NCBI RefSeq assembly: GCF_003025005.1
Contig: NZ_PVSS01000009.1
Location: forward strand, 242 to 64,241
Source: Brumimicrobium mesophilum
Lineage (GTDB): Bacteria > Bacteroidota > Bacteroidia > Flavobacteriales_D > Crocinitomicaceae
Reading direction: 5' to 3'
DNA: 64,000 nucleotides
In this document: piece by piece, positions 19,183 to 28,025 of the stretch
How the letters are laid out: every line of letters starts with the position of its first letter
Position numbering within the stretch: position 1 is the first letter of the stretch
Position numbers and translations under genes: made by a program
The notes under the pieces: generated by a model
The model's database searches: none
The model's input: the letters and a program-made list of their open reading frames with translations, nothing else
What the model was told of the DNA's origin: nothing

Positions 19183-19190
19183 TATATTTG
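19183..19190 (+). promoter_or_regulatory. Predicted -7 promoter box for the OmpA-family gene
   Basis: TATATTTG matches TAnnTTTG and ends 30 bases before the ATG at 19221. Confidence 0.55.
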
Positions 19191-19220
19191 AGTAATTACA
19201 TAAAAATTTAACATTAAACT

Positions 19221-20183
19221 ATGAAAAATAAGAATTTCGCATTCATTGCAATGGGTGCTTTGTTTTCTCTTGCTTCTTGCGCCCCTGTTTATAAATGTGG
19301 GGAAGAAAAACCACCTGGAGAAATTGCGGGAAGTAAACGATTGGTAGAAGTTGTTGAAGAACGTGATGAATTGTGTGAAAACTTGAGTATCAAAACAGAG
19401 GAAAACGATTTTTTAATTAGAAACAATCAGAAATTAGAAGTCGTTAACGATAGTTTATCAACTATTAATGCAGACTTGAAAGAAGAAAATGCTTTAACAA
19501 GTAAAAAGCTCAAGAATCTAGAAAGCGAACACTTGAAATTAAGCGAGCGCTATTCAGATGCTGTAACTAATAATCTGAATCAAGGTCACTTATATGATGA
19601 AAGAATCAAAGAAAAAGAAAGAAAACTTGCTGAAAAGGAAGCTGCTTTAAGTGAAAGAGAAGGTGAAATCAAGAAATTAGAAGAAGAAATAGCTCGTCAA
19701 GATTCAATTGCAAACCGATTGAATAGAGTTTTACGTGAAGCTTTACTTGGATTTGATGGAGATGAATTGACAACTGAAATAAAAAATGGAAAGATTTACG
19801 TTTCGATGTCAGATAAATTGATGTTCCAATCAGGAAAAGCAAATGTTCAAGCTAAAGGAAAAGAAGCATTGGAAGCATTGGCTGGAGTATTAAAGAAGAA
19901 CAAAGAATTCCAAATATTGGTTGAAGGTCACACTGACAATGTTCCAATTAAAACAGCGCAATACAGCGACAACTGGGATTTAAGTGTAGCACGTGCCACA
20001 TCAATGGTAAGAATATTACAAGATGAACACGGACTTGATCCAGATAGATTGACTGCATCTGGTCGTGGAGAATACGAACCTAAGGCGTCTAATGACTCTT
20101 CCGCTGGAAAAGCTAAAAACAGAAGAACAGAAATTATTTTATCTCCAAATTTAACGGAAGTTATGGAGCTGATAGGTAAATAA
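19221..20183 (+). CDS. OmpA-family peptidoglycan-binding lipoprotein
   Basis: The 320-residue product is a lipoprotein (lipobox SLASC, Cys20) that should sit in the outer membrane and bind peptidoglycan. A long coiled coil (about residues 45-175, with ERKLAEKEAALSEREGEI) spans the periplasm. The C-terminal OmpA-like domain has a MFQSGKANVQ strand, LVEGHTDNVPI, WDLSVARATSMVRIL, ASGRGEYEP and the NRRTEIILSP end, including the Asp and Arg positions that contact diaminopimelate. It is preceded by its own promoter box and followed by a strong terminator, so it is monocistronic. Confidence 0.92.
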   Translation: MKNKNFAFIAMGALFSLASCAPVYKCGEEKPPGEIAGSKRLVEVVEERDELCENLSIKTEENDFLIRNNQKLEVVNDSLSTINADLKEENALTSKKLKNLESEHLKLSERYSDAVTNNLNQGHLYDERIKEKERKLAEKEAALSEREGEIKKLEEEIARQDSIANRLNRVLREALLGFDGDELTTEIKNGKIYVSMSDKLMFQSGKANVQAKGKEALEALAGVLKKNKEFQILVEGHTDNVPIKTAQYSDNWDLSVARATSMVRILQDEHGLDPDRLTASGRGEYEPKASNDSSAGKAKNRRTEIILSPNLTEVMELIGK

Positions 20184-20201
20184 AAAGTATTCATTAAACG
20201 A

Positions 20202-20216
20202 CGAGTTGGTAACTCG
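20202..20216. repeat. Short hairpin repeated from 3988-4002
   Basis: CGAGTT-GGT-AACTCG repeats the stem of the hairpin at 3988-4002 (there with loop GAA). The flanking bases ACGAGTTG..AACTCGC.GTA are also shared. Confidence 0.5.
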
Positions 20217-20254
20217 CTGTAGTACACTTTTGAATAAGGATAAAACAAAGAATT

Positions 20255-20288
20255 AAGGAGCAACAGAAATGTTGCTCTTTTTTTATTT
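20255..20288 (+). terminator. Rho-independent terminator of the OmpA-family gene
   Basis: GAGCAACA (20258-20265), a GAAA tetraloop and TGTTGCTC (20270-20277) form a perfect 8-bp stem followed by eight T. This is a textbook terminator on the plus strand. Confidence 0.9.
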
Positions 20289-20741
20289 AATCATTTCTCC
20301 GTAGAAAGGAATCTCTTCAAAGTATTGAATAGCTCCAGAGCTTTGATCAACGAAGGCTACAATAGTTTGAAGACCGTTCGTAAGAATCAACCAATTCACC
20401 CGTAACCTGAAATTGTATTGTGCTATTTGATGTAAAACAGCTTCTGTAAGATTAATTTTAGGCGCTTTGCATTCTACAATTGCAATAGGTTTTCCTTCAC
20501 GATTAAAAAGTACTCCATCGCATCGGCGCACCATTTTATTGACTTCGATAGGATATTCTGCAGCAATTAAGGTTGCCGGAACTTCTTTTTCATTAATCAA
20601 AAAATGCAAAACATGTTGTCTTACCCATTCTTCTGGTGTAAGAAGTAATTTCTTTTTCCTAAAAATATCCCAAACATATATTTCATCTCCTTTTTTGGAG
20701 AGTTTTAATGGGGTTTTGGGAAAATTTAATGGTGTTAACAT
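20283..20741 (-). CDS. HsdR-N-like PD-(D/E)XK nuclease-fold protein
   Basis: The 152-residue product corresponds to the stand-alone type I restriction R-subunit N-terminal domain (HSDR_N_2) common in Bacteroidota. The nuclease core is visible: RRCDGVLF (catalytic Asp), then IAIVECKAPK (Glu-x-Lys), with an upstream EYPIEVNK helix/strand. No methylase or specificity gene is nearby, so it is not part of a classical restriction system; the actual substrate is unknown. Its TATTTTTG promoter box ends only four bases before the ATG, predicting a leaderless mRNA, and overlaps a perfect 39-bp inverted repeat. Its 3' end overlaps the T run of the convergent OmpA terminator. Confidence 0.85.
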   Translation of the reverse strand: MLTPLNFPKTPLKLSKKGDEIYVWDIFRKKKLLLTPEEWVRQHVLHFLINEKEVPATLIAAEYPIEVNKMVRRCDGVLFNREGKPIAIVECKAPKINLTEAVLHQIAQYNFRLRVNWLILTNGLQTIVAFVDQSSGAIQYFEEIPFYGEMIK

Positions 20742-20745
20742 CGAG

Positions 20746-20753
20746 CAAAAATA
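20746..20753 (-). promoter_or_regulatory. Predicted -7 promoter box giving a leaderless mRNA
   Basis: TATTTTTG on the minus strand matches TAnnTTTG. Only CTCG separates it from the ATG at 20741, so transcription should start at or within a base or two of the start codon. Confidence 0.5.
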
Positions 20754-20785
20754 GTATTAAAAATTTTATTTTTAATACTATTTTT
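20747..20785. promoter_or_regulatory. Perfect 39-bp inverted repeat in the HsdR-N promoter
   Basis: Arms AAAAATAGTATTAAAAAT (20747-20764) and its exact complement (20768-20785) are separated by TTT. One arm contains most of the predicted -7 box of the HsdR-N-like gene. An 18/18 match is unlikely by chance even in AT-rich DNA. It could be an operator or a cruciform-forming site; there is no T run to make it a terminator for a known gene. Confidence 0.7.
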
Positions 20786-20861
20786 AGTCTTGAGTTTTGA
20801 GAAAGGAGTCTTGGGTTTAGCGCGAGGAATCTTTAATATCAACCCCAATACTGACCACTCA

Positions 20862-21302
20862 TTACTTAATTGATGTTGTAACTATTCTAAAACCAACCAT
20901 TGGTGAAGGCCCATCATAATTTTTCGTACTGCGATTACGGATATCTTTACCGCCATCATGCCTATGATAATGTATTGAGTAGGCCTCTGATTTTTGACCA
21001 AATTCTTTTTGCCAACCTAAAGTATCAATTTTTGCAACTTCATATATTTCATTTTCACCATTTTCTTTCAGCTCATGTAAGAACTCTTGGTATTCTTTAT
21101 TGCTCACCTCTGTTTTAGAAATGTGAAATTCTGATATCCTTTTATCATTTCCATCTAAGTTCACTTCCCCGGAAGGAACATGTCCAAAGGATTTACTAAT
21201 GTTTTTAAGAATTTTTCGTTCTGATGGTAATTTTTGAATGTTCATAGAAATTGAAATTCCTAAGATTAGAACTGTTAGGATGGGGAAGACTGTTTTTTTC
21301 AT
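20862..21302 (-). CDS. Shrunken formylglycine-generating-enzyme (SUMF1)-like exported protein
   Basis: The 146-residue product has an N-terminal hydrophobic export segment. It then shows the start of an FGE-sulfatase domain (HVPSGEVNLDGN, FHISKTEVSNKEYQEFLHEL, GWQKEFGQ) and, after only ~20 residues, the end of such a domain (PSPMVGFRIVT). The family normally has roughly 150 more residues between these blocks, including the active or substrate-binding region. This looks like an in-frame internal deletion of a GldJ/GldK- or SUMF1-type paralogue. It may be a decaying gene or a small binding protein; catalytic activity is not expected. The family assignment rests on remembered signatures. Confidence 0.6.
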   Translation of the reverse strand: MKKTVFPILTVLILGISISMNIQKLPSERKILKNISKSFGHVPSGEVNLDGNDKRISEFHISKTEVSNKEYQEFLHELKENGENEIYEVAKIDTLGWQKEFGQKSEAYSIHYHRHDGGKDIRNRSTKNYDGPSPMVGFRIVTTSIK

Positions 21303-21589
21303 ATGTAATGTTTGTATTATCTGTAACGGAAATTTTTAGACAAGTTACATCTTTTTTTAAAACTTTTTAATTGAAGATAGATATTGAACTTCAATCTCGC
21401 TAAAACGCATATCTTGTCAGATAATTTATATTTTATCATGGGGAAATCTCGAATTTCAGACTTTTAGTCAGCTCTAAAACTTTCCGAATGCCATATTGTC
21501 ATTGATACATAGCGATTCTATACATTTTTTCTAATGGATTAGATTTTGATATAAGTCTATCGAAAATAAGAAATAAAAAACAAGAAAAT

Positions 21590-24208
21590 ATGGATACTAA
21601 TAAATGGACAACTAAAACGCAGATGGCTGTGCACGAAGGGCAAAAAATTGCGCTTGAAGGCGGTCAACAGGCGATTGAAACTGGACATGTTTTGCGCGGC
21701 ATGATACAGGTCGACGATAGTGTTCTTCCTTTTATATTTAAAGAATTAAATAGCGATTTGGCTATATTTACAAGTGCTTTGGATAGTATAATAAAAAACT
21801 ACCCGAAAGTTCAAGGTGGTCAACCTTATTTAAGCAACACCTTACAACGTGTTTTGAATTATGGGATGAATGAAATGCGCAATTTTAAGGACGAGTTTCT
21901 TTCATTAGAGGTTTTACTTTATGCATTGATGGATGGAAACGACACAGTGGCGAGTTTAATGAAAGACAATAAGTTCAAAAAATCGACTTTAAAAGAAGCA
22001 ATTATGAAATTAAGAGATGGAGAATCTGTAGACTCTCAAGGCAAGGACGGAACATATAAGTCTTTGGATAAATTTGCCAACAACTTAAATGAAATGGCGA
22101 AAAATGGGAAGTTAGACCCTATTATTGGTCGTGATGAAGAAATTCGTCGTGTACTGCAAATTCTAACGCGAAGAACGAAAAACAATCCAATTATGATTGG
22201 TGAAGCAGGTGTTGGTAAAACAGCAATTGCTGAAGGAATCGCTCAAAGGATAGTTTCGGAAGACGTTCCTGAAAATTTAAAATCAAAAATTGTTTATTCT
22301 TTGGATATGGGAGCATTAATTGCTGGAGCAAAATACAAAGGAGAATTTGAGGAGCGATTAAAAGCAGTTGTGAACGAGGTGATCAAGTCGGATGGAGAAA
22401 TTATTCTTTTCATTGATGAAATTCATACACTTGTAGGAGCTGGAGCTGGAGAAGGCGCTATGGATGCAGCAAACATTCTAAAACCTGCTTTAGCGCGTGG
22501 AGAATTGAGAGCGGTTGGAGCAACAACGTTGGATGAATACCAAAAACATTTCGAGAAGGACAAAGCTTTAGTGAGACGTTTTCAAACTGTTTTAATTGAT
22601 GAACCAACTTCGGATGATGCAATTTCAATTCTTCGTGGAATTAAAGAAAAATACGAAAATCACCATAAGGTTTTAATCAAAGATGAAGCGATTATTGCTG
22701 CGGTGGAACTTTCACAACGATACATTACCGACAGACAACTACCAGATAAAGCGATTGACTTAATTGATGAAGCTGCTTCAAAATTGAGAATGGAAATCAA
22801 CTCAAAACCTGAAGAATTGGATGAGATTGAAAGAAAAATCATGCAATTGGAGATTGAGCGAGAAGCAATTAAACGAGAAAATGATCAACAAAAATTATCG
22901 AGTCTAAAAGCAGAACTAGCAAATCTTTCTGAACAGCGTGATGAATTTATGGCGAAATGGAAAGCTGAGAAAGATGTGATTGATGTTATTCAAAATGCGA
23001 AGGAAGAAATTGAACAAACTAAATTGAAAGCCGATCAAGCAGAACGCGCTGGAGATTATGGAAAAGTAGCCGAATTGCGCTATGGAAAAATTAAAGAACT
23101 GGAAGCAGTAGTTGAAAAAGGAAAAGCAGACTTAATTGACCTTCAAGCTGACAGTAAGATGATTAAGGAAGAAGTGGATGCAGAAGAAATTGCGGATGTA
23201 GTTTCTAAGTGGACAGGAATTCCGGTGAATAAAATGTTGGAAAGCGAAAGAGCTAAACTCTTACGTTTAGAAGATGAGTTGAGGTTAAGAGTTGTTGGAC
23301 AAGAAGATGCAATCGAAGCAGTTTCTGACGCTGTGAGAAGAAATAAAGCAGGATTACAAAACCCAGATAGACCAATTGGTTCTTTCCTTTTCATGGGTAC
23401 AACAGGTGTTGGGAAAACAGAATTGGCGAAAACATTAGCTTCGTATTTATTCAACGATGAAAACGCAATGACGCGAATAGACATGAGTGAATACCAAGAA
23501 AAACACAGTGTGAGTCGTTTAGTTGGAGCTCCTCCAGGATATGTTGGGTACGATGAAGGTGGGCAATTGACCGAAGCTGTTCGCAGACGTCCCTACTCTA
23601 TTGTTTTGTTGGACGAAATCGAAAAAGCGCATCCTGATGTATTCAATGTTTTATTACAAGTTTTAGACGATGGAAGGTTAACCGACAATAAAGGAAGGCT
23701 AGTGAATTTCAAAAACACCATCATTATCATGACTACAAATATGGGTGCGGAAATCATACATAGAAACTTTGATGCAGCTGTAGATGTGGAACTCCCAAGA
23801 ATTAAAGAGAAAACAAAAATGGAAATGCATGAGTTCTTGAAGCAACACATTCGTCCAGAATTTTTAAACAGAATCGATGAGCAAATCTTGTTTACTCCAT
23901 TAACAAAAGAAGATACACGTCAAATTGTAGAAATTCAGTTGAACAACTTGAAAAAACAATTAGAGCAACACGATATCAGATTGGTTGTAAAAGATGATGC
24001 CCTCAATTGGATTGCCGAAACAGGTTACGACCCACATTTTGGAGCGAGACCGGTGAAAAGAGTAATTCAAAAAAGTATTTTGAATGAATTATCGAAAGAT
24101 TTACTCGCTCAGAAAATTGACAAATCCCAAAACGTGATTGTTGATTTATTCGATGGTAAGATTGTGTTTAGAAAACCGATTACGGAAGAAGAAGAGGCAA
24201 TTGTTTAA
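21590..24208 (+). CDS. clpB: ATP-dependent protein disaggregase ClpB
   Basis: ClpB works with DnaK to rescue aggregated proteins after heat stress. The 872 residues show the Clp N-domain (about 1-145), first AAA+ module with Walker A GEAGVGKT near 204-211 and Walker [15 protein letters not shown], the middle coiled coil (about 410-530), which distinguishes ClpB from ClpA/C, and second AAA+ module with Walker [10 protein letters not shown] near 603-611 and [15 protein letters not shown]. The C-terminal GARPVKR sensor-2 motif is present. The start at 21590 is supported by the family N-terminus. A terminator follows at 24268. Confidence 0.97.
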   Translation: MDTNKWTTKTQMAVHEGQKIALEGGQQAIETGHVLRGMIQVDDSVLPFIFKELNSDLAIFTSALDSIIKNYPKVQGGQPYLSNTLQRVLNYGMNEMRNFKDEFLSLEVLLYALMDGNDTVASLMKDNKFKKSTLKEAIMKLRDGESVDSQGKDGTYKSLDKFANNLNEMAKNGKLDPIIGRDEEIRRVLQILTRRTKNNPIMIGEAGVGKTAIAEGIAQRIVSEDVPENLKSKIVYSLDMGALIAGAKYKGEFEERLKAVVNEVIKSDGEIILFIDEIHTLVGAGAGEGAMDAANILKPALARGELRAVGATTLDEYQKHFEKDKALVRRFQTVLIDEPTSDDAISILRGIKEKYENHHKVLIKDEAIIAAVELSQRYITDRQLPDKAIDLIDEAASKLRMEINSKPEELDEIERKIMQLEIEREAIKRENDQQKLSSLKAELANLSEQRDEFMAKWKAEKDVIDVIQNAKEEIEQTKLKADQAERAGDYGKVAELRYGKIKELEAVVEKGKADLIDLQADSKMIKEEVDAEEIADVVSKWTGIPVNKMLESERAKLLRLEDELRLRVVGQEDAIEAVSDAVRRNKAGLQNPDRPIGSFLFMGTTGVGKTELAKTLASYLFNDENAMTRIDMSEYQEKHSVSRLVGAPPGYVGYDEGGQLTEAVRRRPYSIVLLDEIEKAHPDVFNVLLQVLDDGRLTDNKGRLVNFKNTIIIMTTNMGAEIIHRNFDAAVDVELPRIKEKTKMEMHEFLKQHIRPEFLNRIDEQILFTPLTKEDTRQIVEIQLNNLKKQLEQHDIRLVVKDDALNWIAETGYDPHFGARPVKRVIQKSILNELSKDLLAQKIDKSQNVIVDLFDGKIVFRKPITEEEEAIV

Positions 24209-24267
24209 CAATTTCTTGAAAGAAGTGCCGATGAATCGGCAAGGAAGTGAGAATGAAATAAAAGTTG

Positions 24268-24304
24268 AAATCCTCTGTACTGAAAAGTATGGGGGATTTT
24301 TTTT
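24268..24304 (+). terminator. clpB: Rho-independent terminator of clpB
   Basis: AAATCCTCTGTACT, a GAAA tetraloop and AGTATGGGGGATTT form a 14-bp stem with G-T pairs, followed by a T run to 24304. It is located 60 bases after the clpB stop. Confidence 0.88.
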
Positions 24305-24616
24305 ATGTAACAAATTATAACTAACTATCAGAGAAAAATCAATTAGGACACTCCTACTAGTAATCAAATACACCACACTAAAATCCTCACTCTGTATCTC
24401 CCTCCAAAGGGAGAGGTGCATCGAAATATCATTAAAAATATAATAAATAAAATTTAACATTCACACCTACATCTCAGACTTAACCATATTTCTTCTGAAT
24501 AATGATTTTATTTGAGACCATTTAAGACTAAAGAATAAAATGAGAATTTAAATTATAAAAAGTAAAAAATCCTTGATCTCGCCTCTCTACTCAATACTCT
24601 TGCTCAATACTGATAT
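24305..24616. other. Gene-free spacer with one small hairpin
   Basis: I see no gene here. The only structure is TCTCCCT-CCAA-AGGGAGA at 24397-24414, a short perfect hairpin without a T run, of a type commonly scattered between genes. Confidence 0.5.
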
Positions 24617-25099
24617 TTAAATATCTCTCATTGCTTCAACTATTCTACTTGCTGCAGGACAGATTTCAGTATTTTTCAATGTTAAAGGAATAATTTGGAA
24701 CATTTTTTTTCTGTCGGTATGTGGATATTCACTGCAGGCTTTTGGTCTATCTTCATAAACACTGCATGAATTATCATCAAAAAGGAAAGGACAAGGTTCA
24801 GCCAATTTTAACACATAATCTTCGTCTTCATCAACCCTTAAATATTGATCAATAAATTGAATTGGCTTTACTCTAAAGCGTTTTGCTAATCTTTTAATAT
24901 CAACATCTCTGAAAATCGGACTTGTTGTTTTGCAACAATTGGCACATTCTAAGCAGTCAATATCTTCAAAAGCTTTTTCGTGTTCCGCATGGAAAATTTC
25001 GTCCAGTTTTCTTTCTGGAGTTCGTCTCATTTGCTTTCCCAACCTTTTATTGTCGGCTTTGTTCTCTTTTGCGATGTCTAAGTCCTCTTGATATTTCAT
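24617..25099 (-). CDS. YkgJ-family cysteine cluster protein
   Basis: The 160-residue product has the YkgJ zinc- or iron-binding pattern: DCLECANCC (Cys49, Cys52, Cys55, Cys56), then PCPFLFDDNSCSVYEDRP and ACSEYP. The N-terminal ~45 residues are charged and helical. The cellular function of the family is not established. The start at 25099 fits the family's usual N-terminus, and the promoter box TAACTTTG ends only five bases before the ATG, predicting a leaderless or nearly leaderless mRNA. Confidence 0.88.
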   Translation of the reverse strand: MKYQEDLDIAKENKADNKRLGKQMRRTPERKLDEIFHAEHEKAFEDIDCLECANCCKTTSPIFRDVDIKRLAKRFRVKPIQFIDQYLRVDEDEDYVLKLAEPCPFLFDDNSCSVYEDRPKACSEYPHTDRKKMFQIIPLTLKNTEICPAASRIVEAMRDI

Positions 25100-25104
25100 T
25101 GTTG

Positions 25105-25112
25105 CAAAGTTA
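25105..25112 (-). promoter_or_regulatory. Predicted -7 promoter box giving a leaderless ykgJ mRNA
   Basis: TAACTTTG on the minus strand matches TAnnTTTG, with five bases (25100-25104) before the ATG. Confidence 0.5.
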
Positions 25113-25230
25113 GGGGAATAAAATTTAGTTAATAGAAAAATATCTGTTTAATGATTTCATCATACTCAAAAACATAAGCTGTTTAATGTTTCATTACAAG
25201 AATGGAGAAACAAGGTTAAATCAATCGTCT

Positions 25231-25238
25231 TATCTTTG
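25231..25238 (+). promoter_or_regulatory. Predicted -7 promoter box for the 20-residue-repeat protein gene
   Basis: TATCTTTG matches TAnnTTTG and ends 36 bases before the ATG at 25275. Confidence 0.5.
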
Positions 25239-25274
25239 GCTATAATTTTTCAATAAAAAAGATAAATTCAAATT

Positions 25275-25736
25275 ATGAAAAACATTCTGATTATAGCTTC
25301 CCTCTTCTTCTCATTAACACTTTTCGCTCAAACAAATATTTACAAAGGGAATTCTACCAGTTACTTTGATGTACTATACAACATAAATGGTGATAAAATA
25401 TTTCGTGGGGGATCTACAAGTTTTACGGATATTCAATTTACCATAAAGGATGGGAAATTCTATAAGGATCAATCCATAAGTTTTACAGATATTCATTACA
25501 CTGTTAAAGGAAATATCATTTATCGTGGGAATTCTACGAGTTTTACAGATGTTTTATATACAATTAGCAATGGAAAAATTTACAAAGGGGAATCTACCAG
25601 CTTTGTGGATTGTTTACTCACAGTTCGAGGAAATAAAATATATCATGGAGATGCAAATAGTTTTTCGAATATCTTGGCTACATTCGATAAAGAAATAGAT
25701 ATTTCAATTATAGCCGTCTTGTTTGGACCTTATTAG
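25275..25736 (+). CDS. Exported protein built of six 20-residue repeats
   Basis: After a signal peptide (MKNILIIASLFFSLTLFAQ) the 153-residue product consists of six tandem 20-residue units of the form IYxGxSTSFTDxxYTIxxGK, for example IYRGNSTSFTDVLYTISNGK. They end at about residue 140, before a hydrophobic tail IAVLFGPY. The strict period, alternating hydrophobic positions and Gly at fixed sites suggest a small beta-solenoid or beta-meander. No catalytic motif is seen. The neighbouring Crp/Fnr gene starts 22 bases after its stop, so co-transcription is likely. Confidence 0.7.
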   Translation: MKNILIIASLFFSLTLFAQTNIYKGNSTSYFDVLYNINGDKIFRGGSTSFTDIQFTIKDGKFYKDQSISFTDIHYTVKGNIIYRGNSTSFTDVLYTISNGKIYKGESTSFVDCLLTVRGNKIYHGDANSFSNILATFDKEIDISIIAVLFGPY

Positions 25737-25758
25737 ATGAAAACATTAACTTTATTTC

Positions 25759-26322
25759 ATGATAAATTATCTCAAATCCTTTAGATTACTCACTGAAAAA
25801 GAACTTCAAATCGCTGAAAAATTGGCGAAAGTAAAAAAATACAAAAAAGGTGATTTTTTTATACGAGAAGGTTCTACTTGTAAGGAAGTAGCTTTTATTT
25901 CAAAAGGAATATTTAGGTCTTTTTACTCAACTTCGAACGGTGAGGAAGTTACTTATTGTTTTCGTTTCGAGAATTCATTTGTTAGTGCTTATTCTTCTTT
26001 TTTAACCCAATCTAAATCTATTGAAAATATTCAAGCGATTACTGATATTGAGGTTTTAAGCTTTACGCGGGATGACGTATTGAAGTTGGAGAATTCTAGT
26101 GAAAATTGGTTACGATTTTTCAAAATCAATGCTGAAAACGAATACGTTGAAATGGAAAAGCGTATTTTCATTCTACAAAAAGAAAGCGCCGATCAACGCT
26201 ACAGAAACATGATGATTAACGAACCAGAATTATTAAAAATTATTCCTCTTAATTACCTTTCCTCCTATTTAGGTATCACACAAAGGCATTTAAGCCGAAT
26301 TAGAAAGTCAATTGCGAATTAG
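25759..26322 (+). CDS. Crp/Fnr-family transcriptional regulator
   Basis: The 187-residue product has an N-terminal cyclic-nucleotide-binding-like beta-roll (KKGDFFIREGSTCKEVAFISKG, FRFENSFVSAYSSFL) and a C-terminal helix-turn-helix (YLSSYLGITQRHLSRIRKSI). The canonical cAMP-contact residues of Crp are not obvious, so the ligand is unknown. In flavobacteria such short regulators usually control an adjacent oxidoreductase gene, and one starts 62 bases downstream. Confidence 0.88.
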   Translation: MINYLKSFRLLTEKELQIAEKLAKVKKYKKGDFFIREGSTCKEVAFISKGIFRSFYSTSNGEEVTYCFRFENSFVSAYSSFLTQSKSIENIQAITDIEVLSFTRDDVLKLENSSENWLRFFKINAENEYVEMEKRIFILQKESADQRYRNMMINEPELLKIIPLNYLSSYLGITQRHLSRIRKSIAN

Positions 26323-26384
26323 ACATTTGTCCTTTCCCCTCTATTTTTACTTGTTGAACTTTGCAGAAATAAAAATAAGCAATC

Positions 26385-26963
26385 ATGAAACAAGTTTTAA
26401 TTATTAATGGACATCCAGACCAAGAAAGTTACAATTACGCATTATCGGAAGCATATTTAAATGGAGCTGCCAAAACAGATGTTCAATTGAGTCAAATAAA
26501 TATAGCTGATTTAAAGTTTAATCCGAACCTAACATACGGTTATCGTAAAAGAATGGAATTAGAACCAGATTTATTGGATGCAATAGAGAAAATTAAAAAT
26601 GCGGACCATATTGTATGGGTTTTTCCAATGTGGTGGTACGGCTATCCCGCTTTAATGAAAGGATTTATCGATAGAACTTTTCTCCCAGGAATTACTTATC
26701 AACCTATTGAAGGAAAACCATTTCCAGAAAAGTTATTGAAAGGAAAATCCTCAAGAATAATAATTACTGCAGACACCCCAAGATGGTATGACTTTCTAAT
26801 TATGAAGCGTCCAACTATCAATCAATTTAAGAAAGGAACTTTGAAATTTTGCGGAATCAATCGAGTAAAAGTTACTTTCATAAGTTCTATTAAAGGTTCA
26901 AATGCAACTTTTAGAGAAAAATGGTTGAAAAAGGTGGAGCTGTTAGGTGAGCAATTGAAATAA
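26385..26963 (+). CDS. NAD(P)H-dependent flavin oxidoreductase (flavodoxin-like fold)
   Basis: The 192-residue product belongs to the MdaB/KefF/NQO1-like quinone reductases. It begins with the FMN/FAD-binding KQVLIINGHPDQESYNYAL block and carries HIVWVFPMWWYGYPALMKGFIDR, which contacts the flavin and forms the substrate pocket. The family reduces quinones or nitro compounds by two electrons in the cytosol. It is probably the regulated target of the Crp/Fnr gene just upstream. Confidence 0.88.
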   Translation: MKQVLIINGHPDQESYNYALSEAYLNGAAKTDVQLSQINIADLKFNPNLTYGYRKRMELEPDLLDAIEKIKNADHIVWVFPMWWYGYPALMKGFIDRTFLPGITYQPIEGKPFPEKLLKGKSSRIIITADTPRWYDFLIMKRPTINQFKKGTLKFCGINRVKVTFISSIKGSNATFREKWLKKVELLGEQLK

Positions 26964-27061
26964 TCTAATAAGGACAAAATTCTTACTTCTATTATTTAGC
27001 AATTATCGGGTTTCGAGTCATTAAAAACATTTCTACATTTACAGAATTAAAACTAAAGTGT

Positions 27062-27901
27062 ATGAATGAGCAAGCAATTCTAAATTATCAGCGAATAGCA
27101 GAGGCAATTGAATTCATTCAAGAAAATTACAAAAATCAACCTACGCTTGACCAAATTGCAAAGAAAATCAATTTAAGTCCATTCCATTTTCAGCGTTTGT
27201 TCACGGAATGGGCTGGCGTGAGTCCTAAGAAATTTTTACAATTCATTAGCGTTCATCATGCAAAACAAATATTGGGAACGCATCAATCAACCTTATTTGA
27301 TGCTGCAATAGAAACTGGACTCTCCGGAACAGGAAGGTTGCATGATTTATTCGTGAATATTGAAGGAATGACTCCGGGAGAATACAAAAACAAAGGAGAA
27401 AATCTTACCATTAACTACAGTTTCGGAGAAAGCCCATTTGGAAAATTATTGGTAGCATCTACATCAAAAGGAATTTGCTATATGGGATTTTCAGATGACT
27501 CAGAAATAGCATTCTCTGAACTAAATAACCGTTTTCAAAATGCAAAGTTTATCCTACAAAGCGATGCTATTCAAGAAAATGCATTAAAGATTTACACAGA
27601 AGATTGGACGGAAATTGACAAAATAAAACTGCATTTAAAAGGAACAGATTTTCAACTCAAAGTTTGGGAGGCACTCTTGGCCATTCCAACAGGAAAACTT
27701 TCAACTTATGGGAAGTTAGCCAAGAAAATTGACAATCCAAAAGCGGCAAGAGCAGTAGGAACGGCAATTGGCAGTAATCCCATTGCATTTCTGATTCCTT
27801 GTCATAGAGTAATTAAAGCGACGGGAGCTTTTGGAGGATATATGTGGGGAAAAACACGGAAAGCGGCTATAATTGGATGGGAGAAGGCAATTGAAAAGTG
27901 A
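27062..27901 (+). CDS. AraC-type HTH fused to methylguanine-DNA methyltransferase (Ada-like)
   Basis: The 279-residue product joins an AraC-family DNA-binding domain (about 1-110, LDQIAKKINLSPFHFQRLF and AAIETGLSGTGRLHDLF) to an O6-methylguanine-DNA methyltransferase domain. The suicide active site is IPCHRVI with Cys247, with GTAIGSNPIAF before it and GAFGGYMWG after it. The N-terminal zinc/phosphotriester domain of E. coli Ada is absent, so methyl-phosphotriester sensing by that route is not expected. It repairs alkylated DNA and may regulate itself. AlkB at 55991 is a second alkylation-repair gene in the window. Confidence 0.92.
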   Translation: MNEQAILNYQRIAEAIEFIQENYKNQPTLDQIAKKINLSPFHFQRLFTEWAGVSPKKFLQFISVHHAKQILGTHQSTLFDAAIETGLSGTGRLHDLFVNIEGMTPGEYKNKGENLTINYSFGESPFGKLLVASTSKGICYMGFSDDSEIAFSELNNRFQNAKFILQSDAIQENALKIYTEDWTEIDKIKLHLKGTDFQLKVWEALLAIPTGKLSTYGKLAKKIDNPKAARAVGTAIGSNPIAFLIPCHRVIKATGAFGGYMWGKTRKAAIIGWEKAIEK

Positions 27902-28025
27902 AAATCTTGTTAGAGGAATAGTTAGTCATGAATGGTGAACGAAAAACAGTTTAGATATTTATCACGTGCAACCATTACTTGTTTCCGATTAACTTTATAA
28001 ATTTACACTACTATTCTTCAAATCT

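Noticed and set aside
20283-20741. A type I restriction system
   Set aside because: Only an R-subunit N-terminal domain is present; no helicase, methylase or specificity gene lies nearby.
24397-24414. Hairpin TCTCCCT-CCAA-AGGGAGA as a terminator
   Set aside because: No T run on either strand and too far from the neighbouring gene ends.
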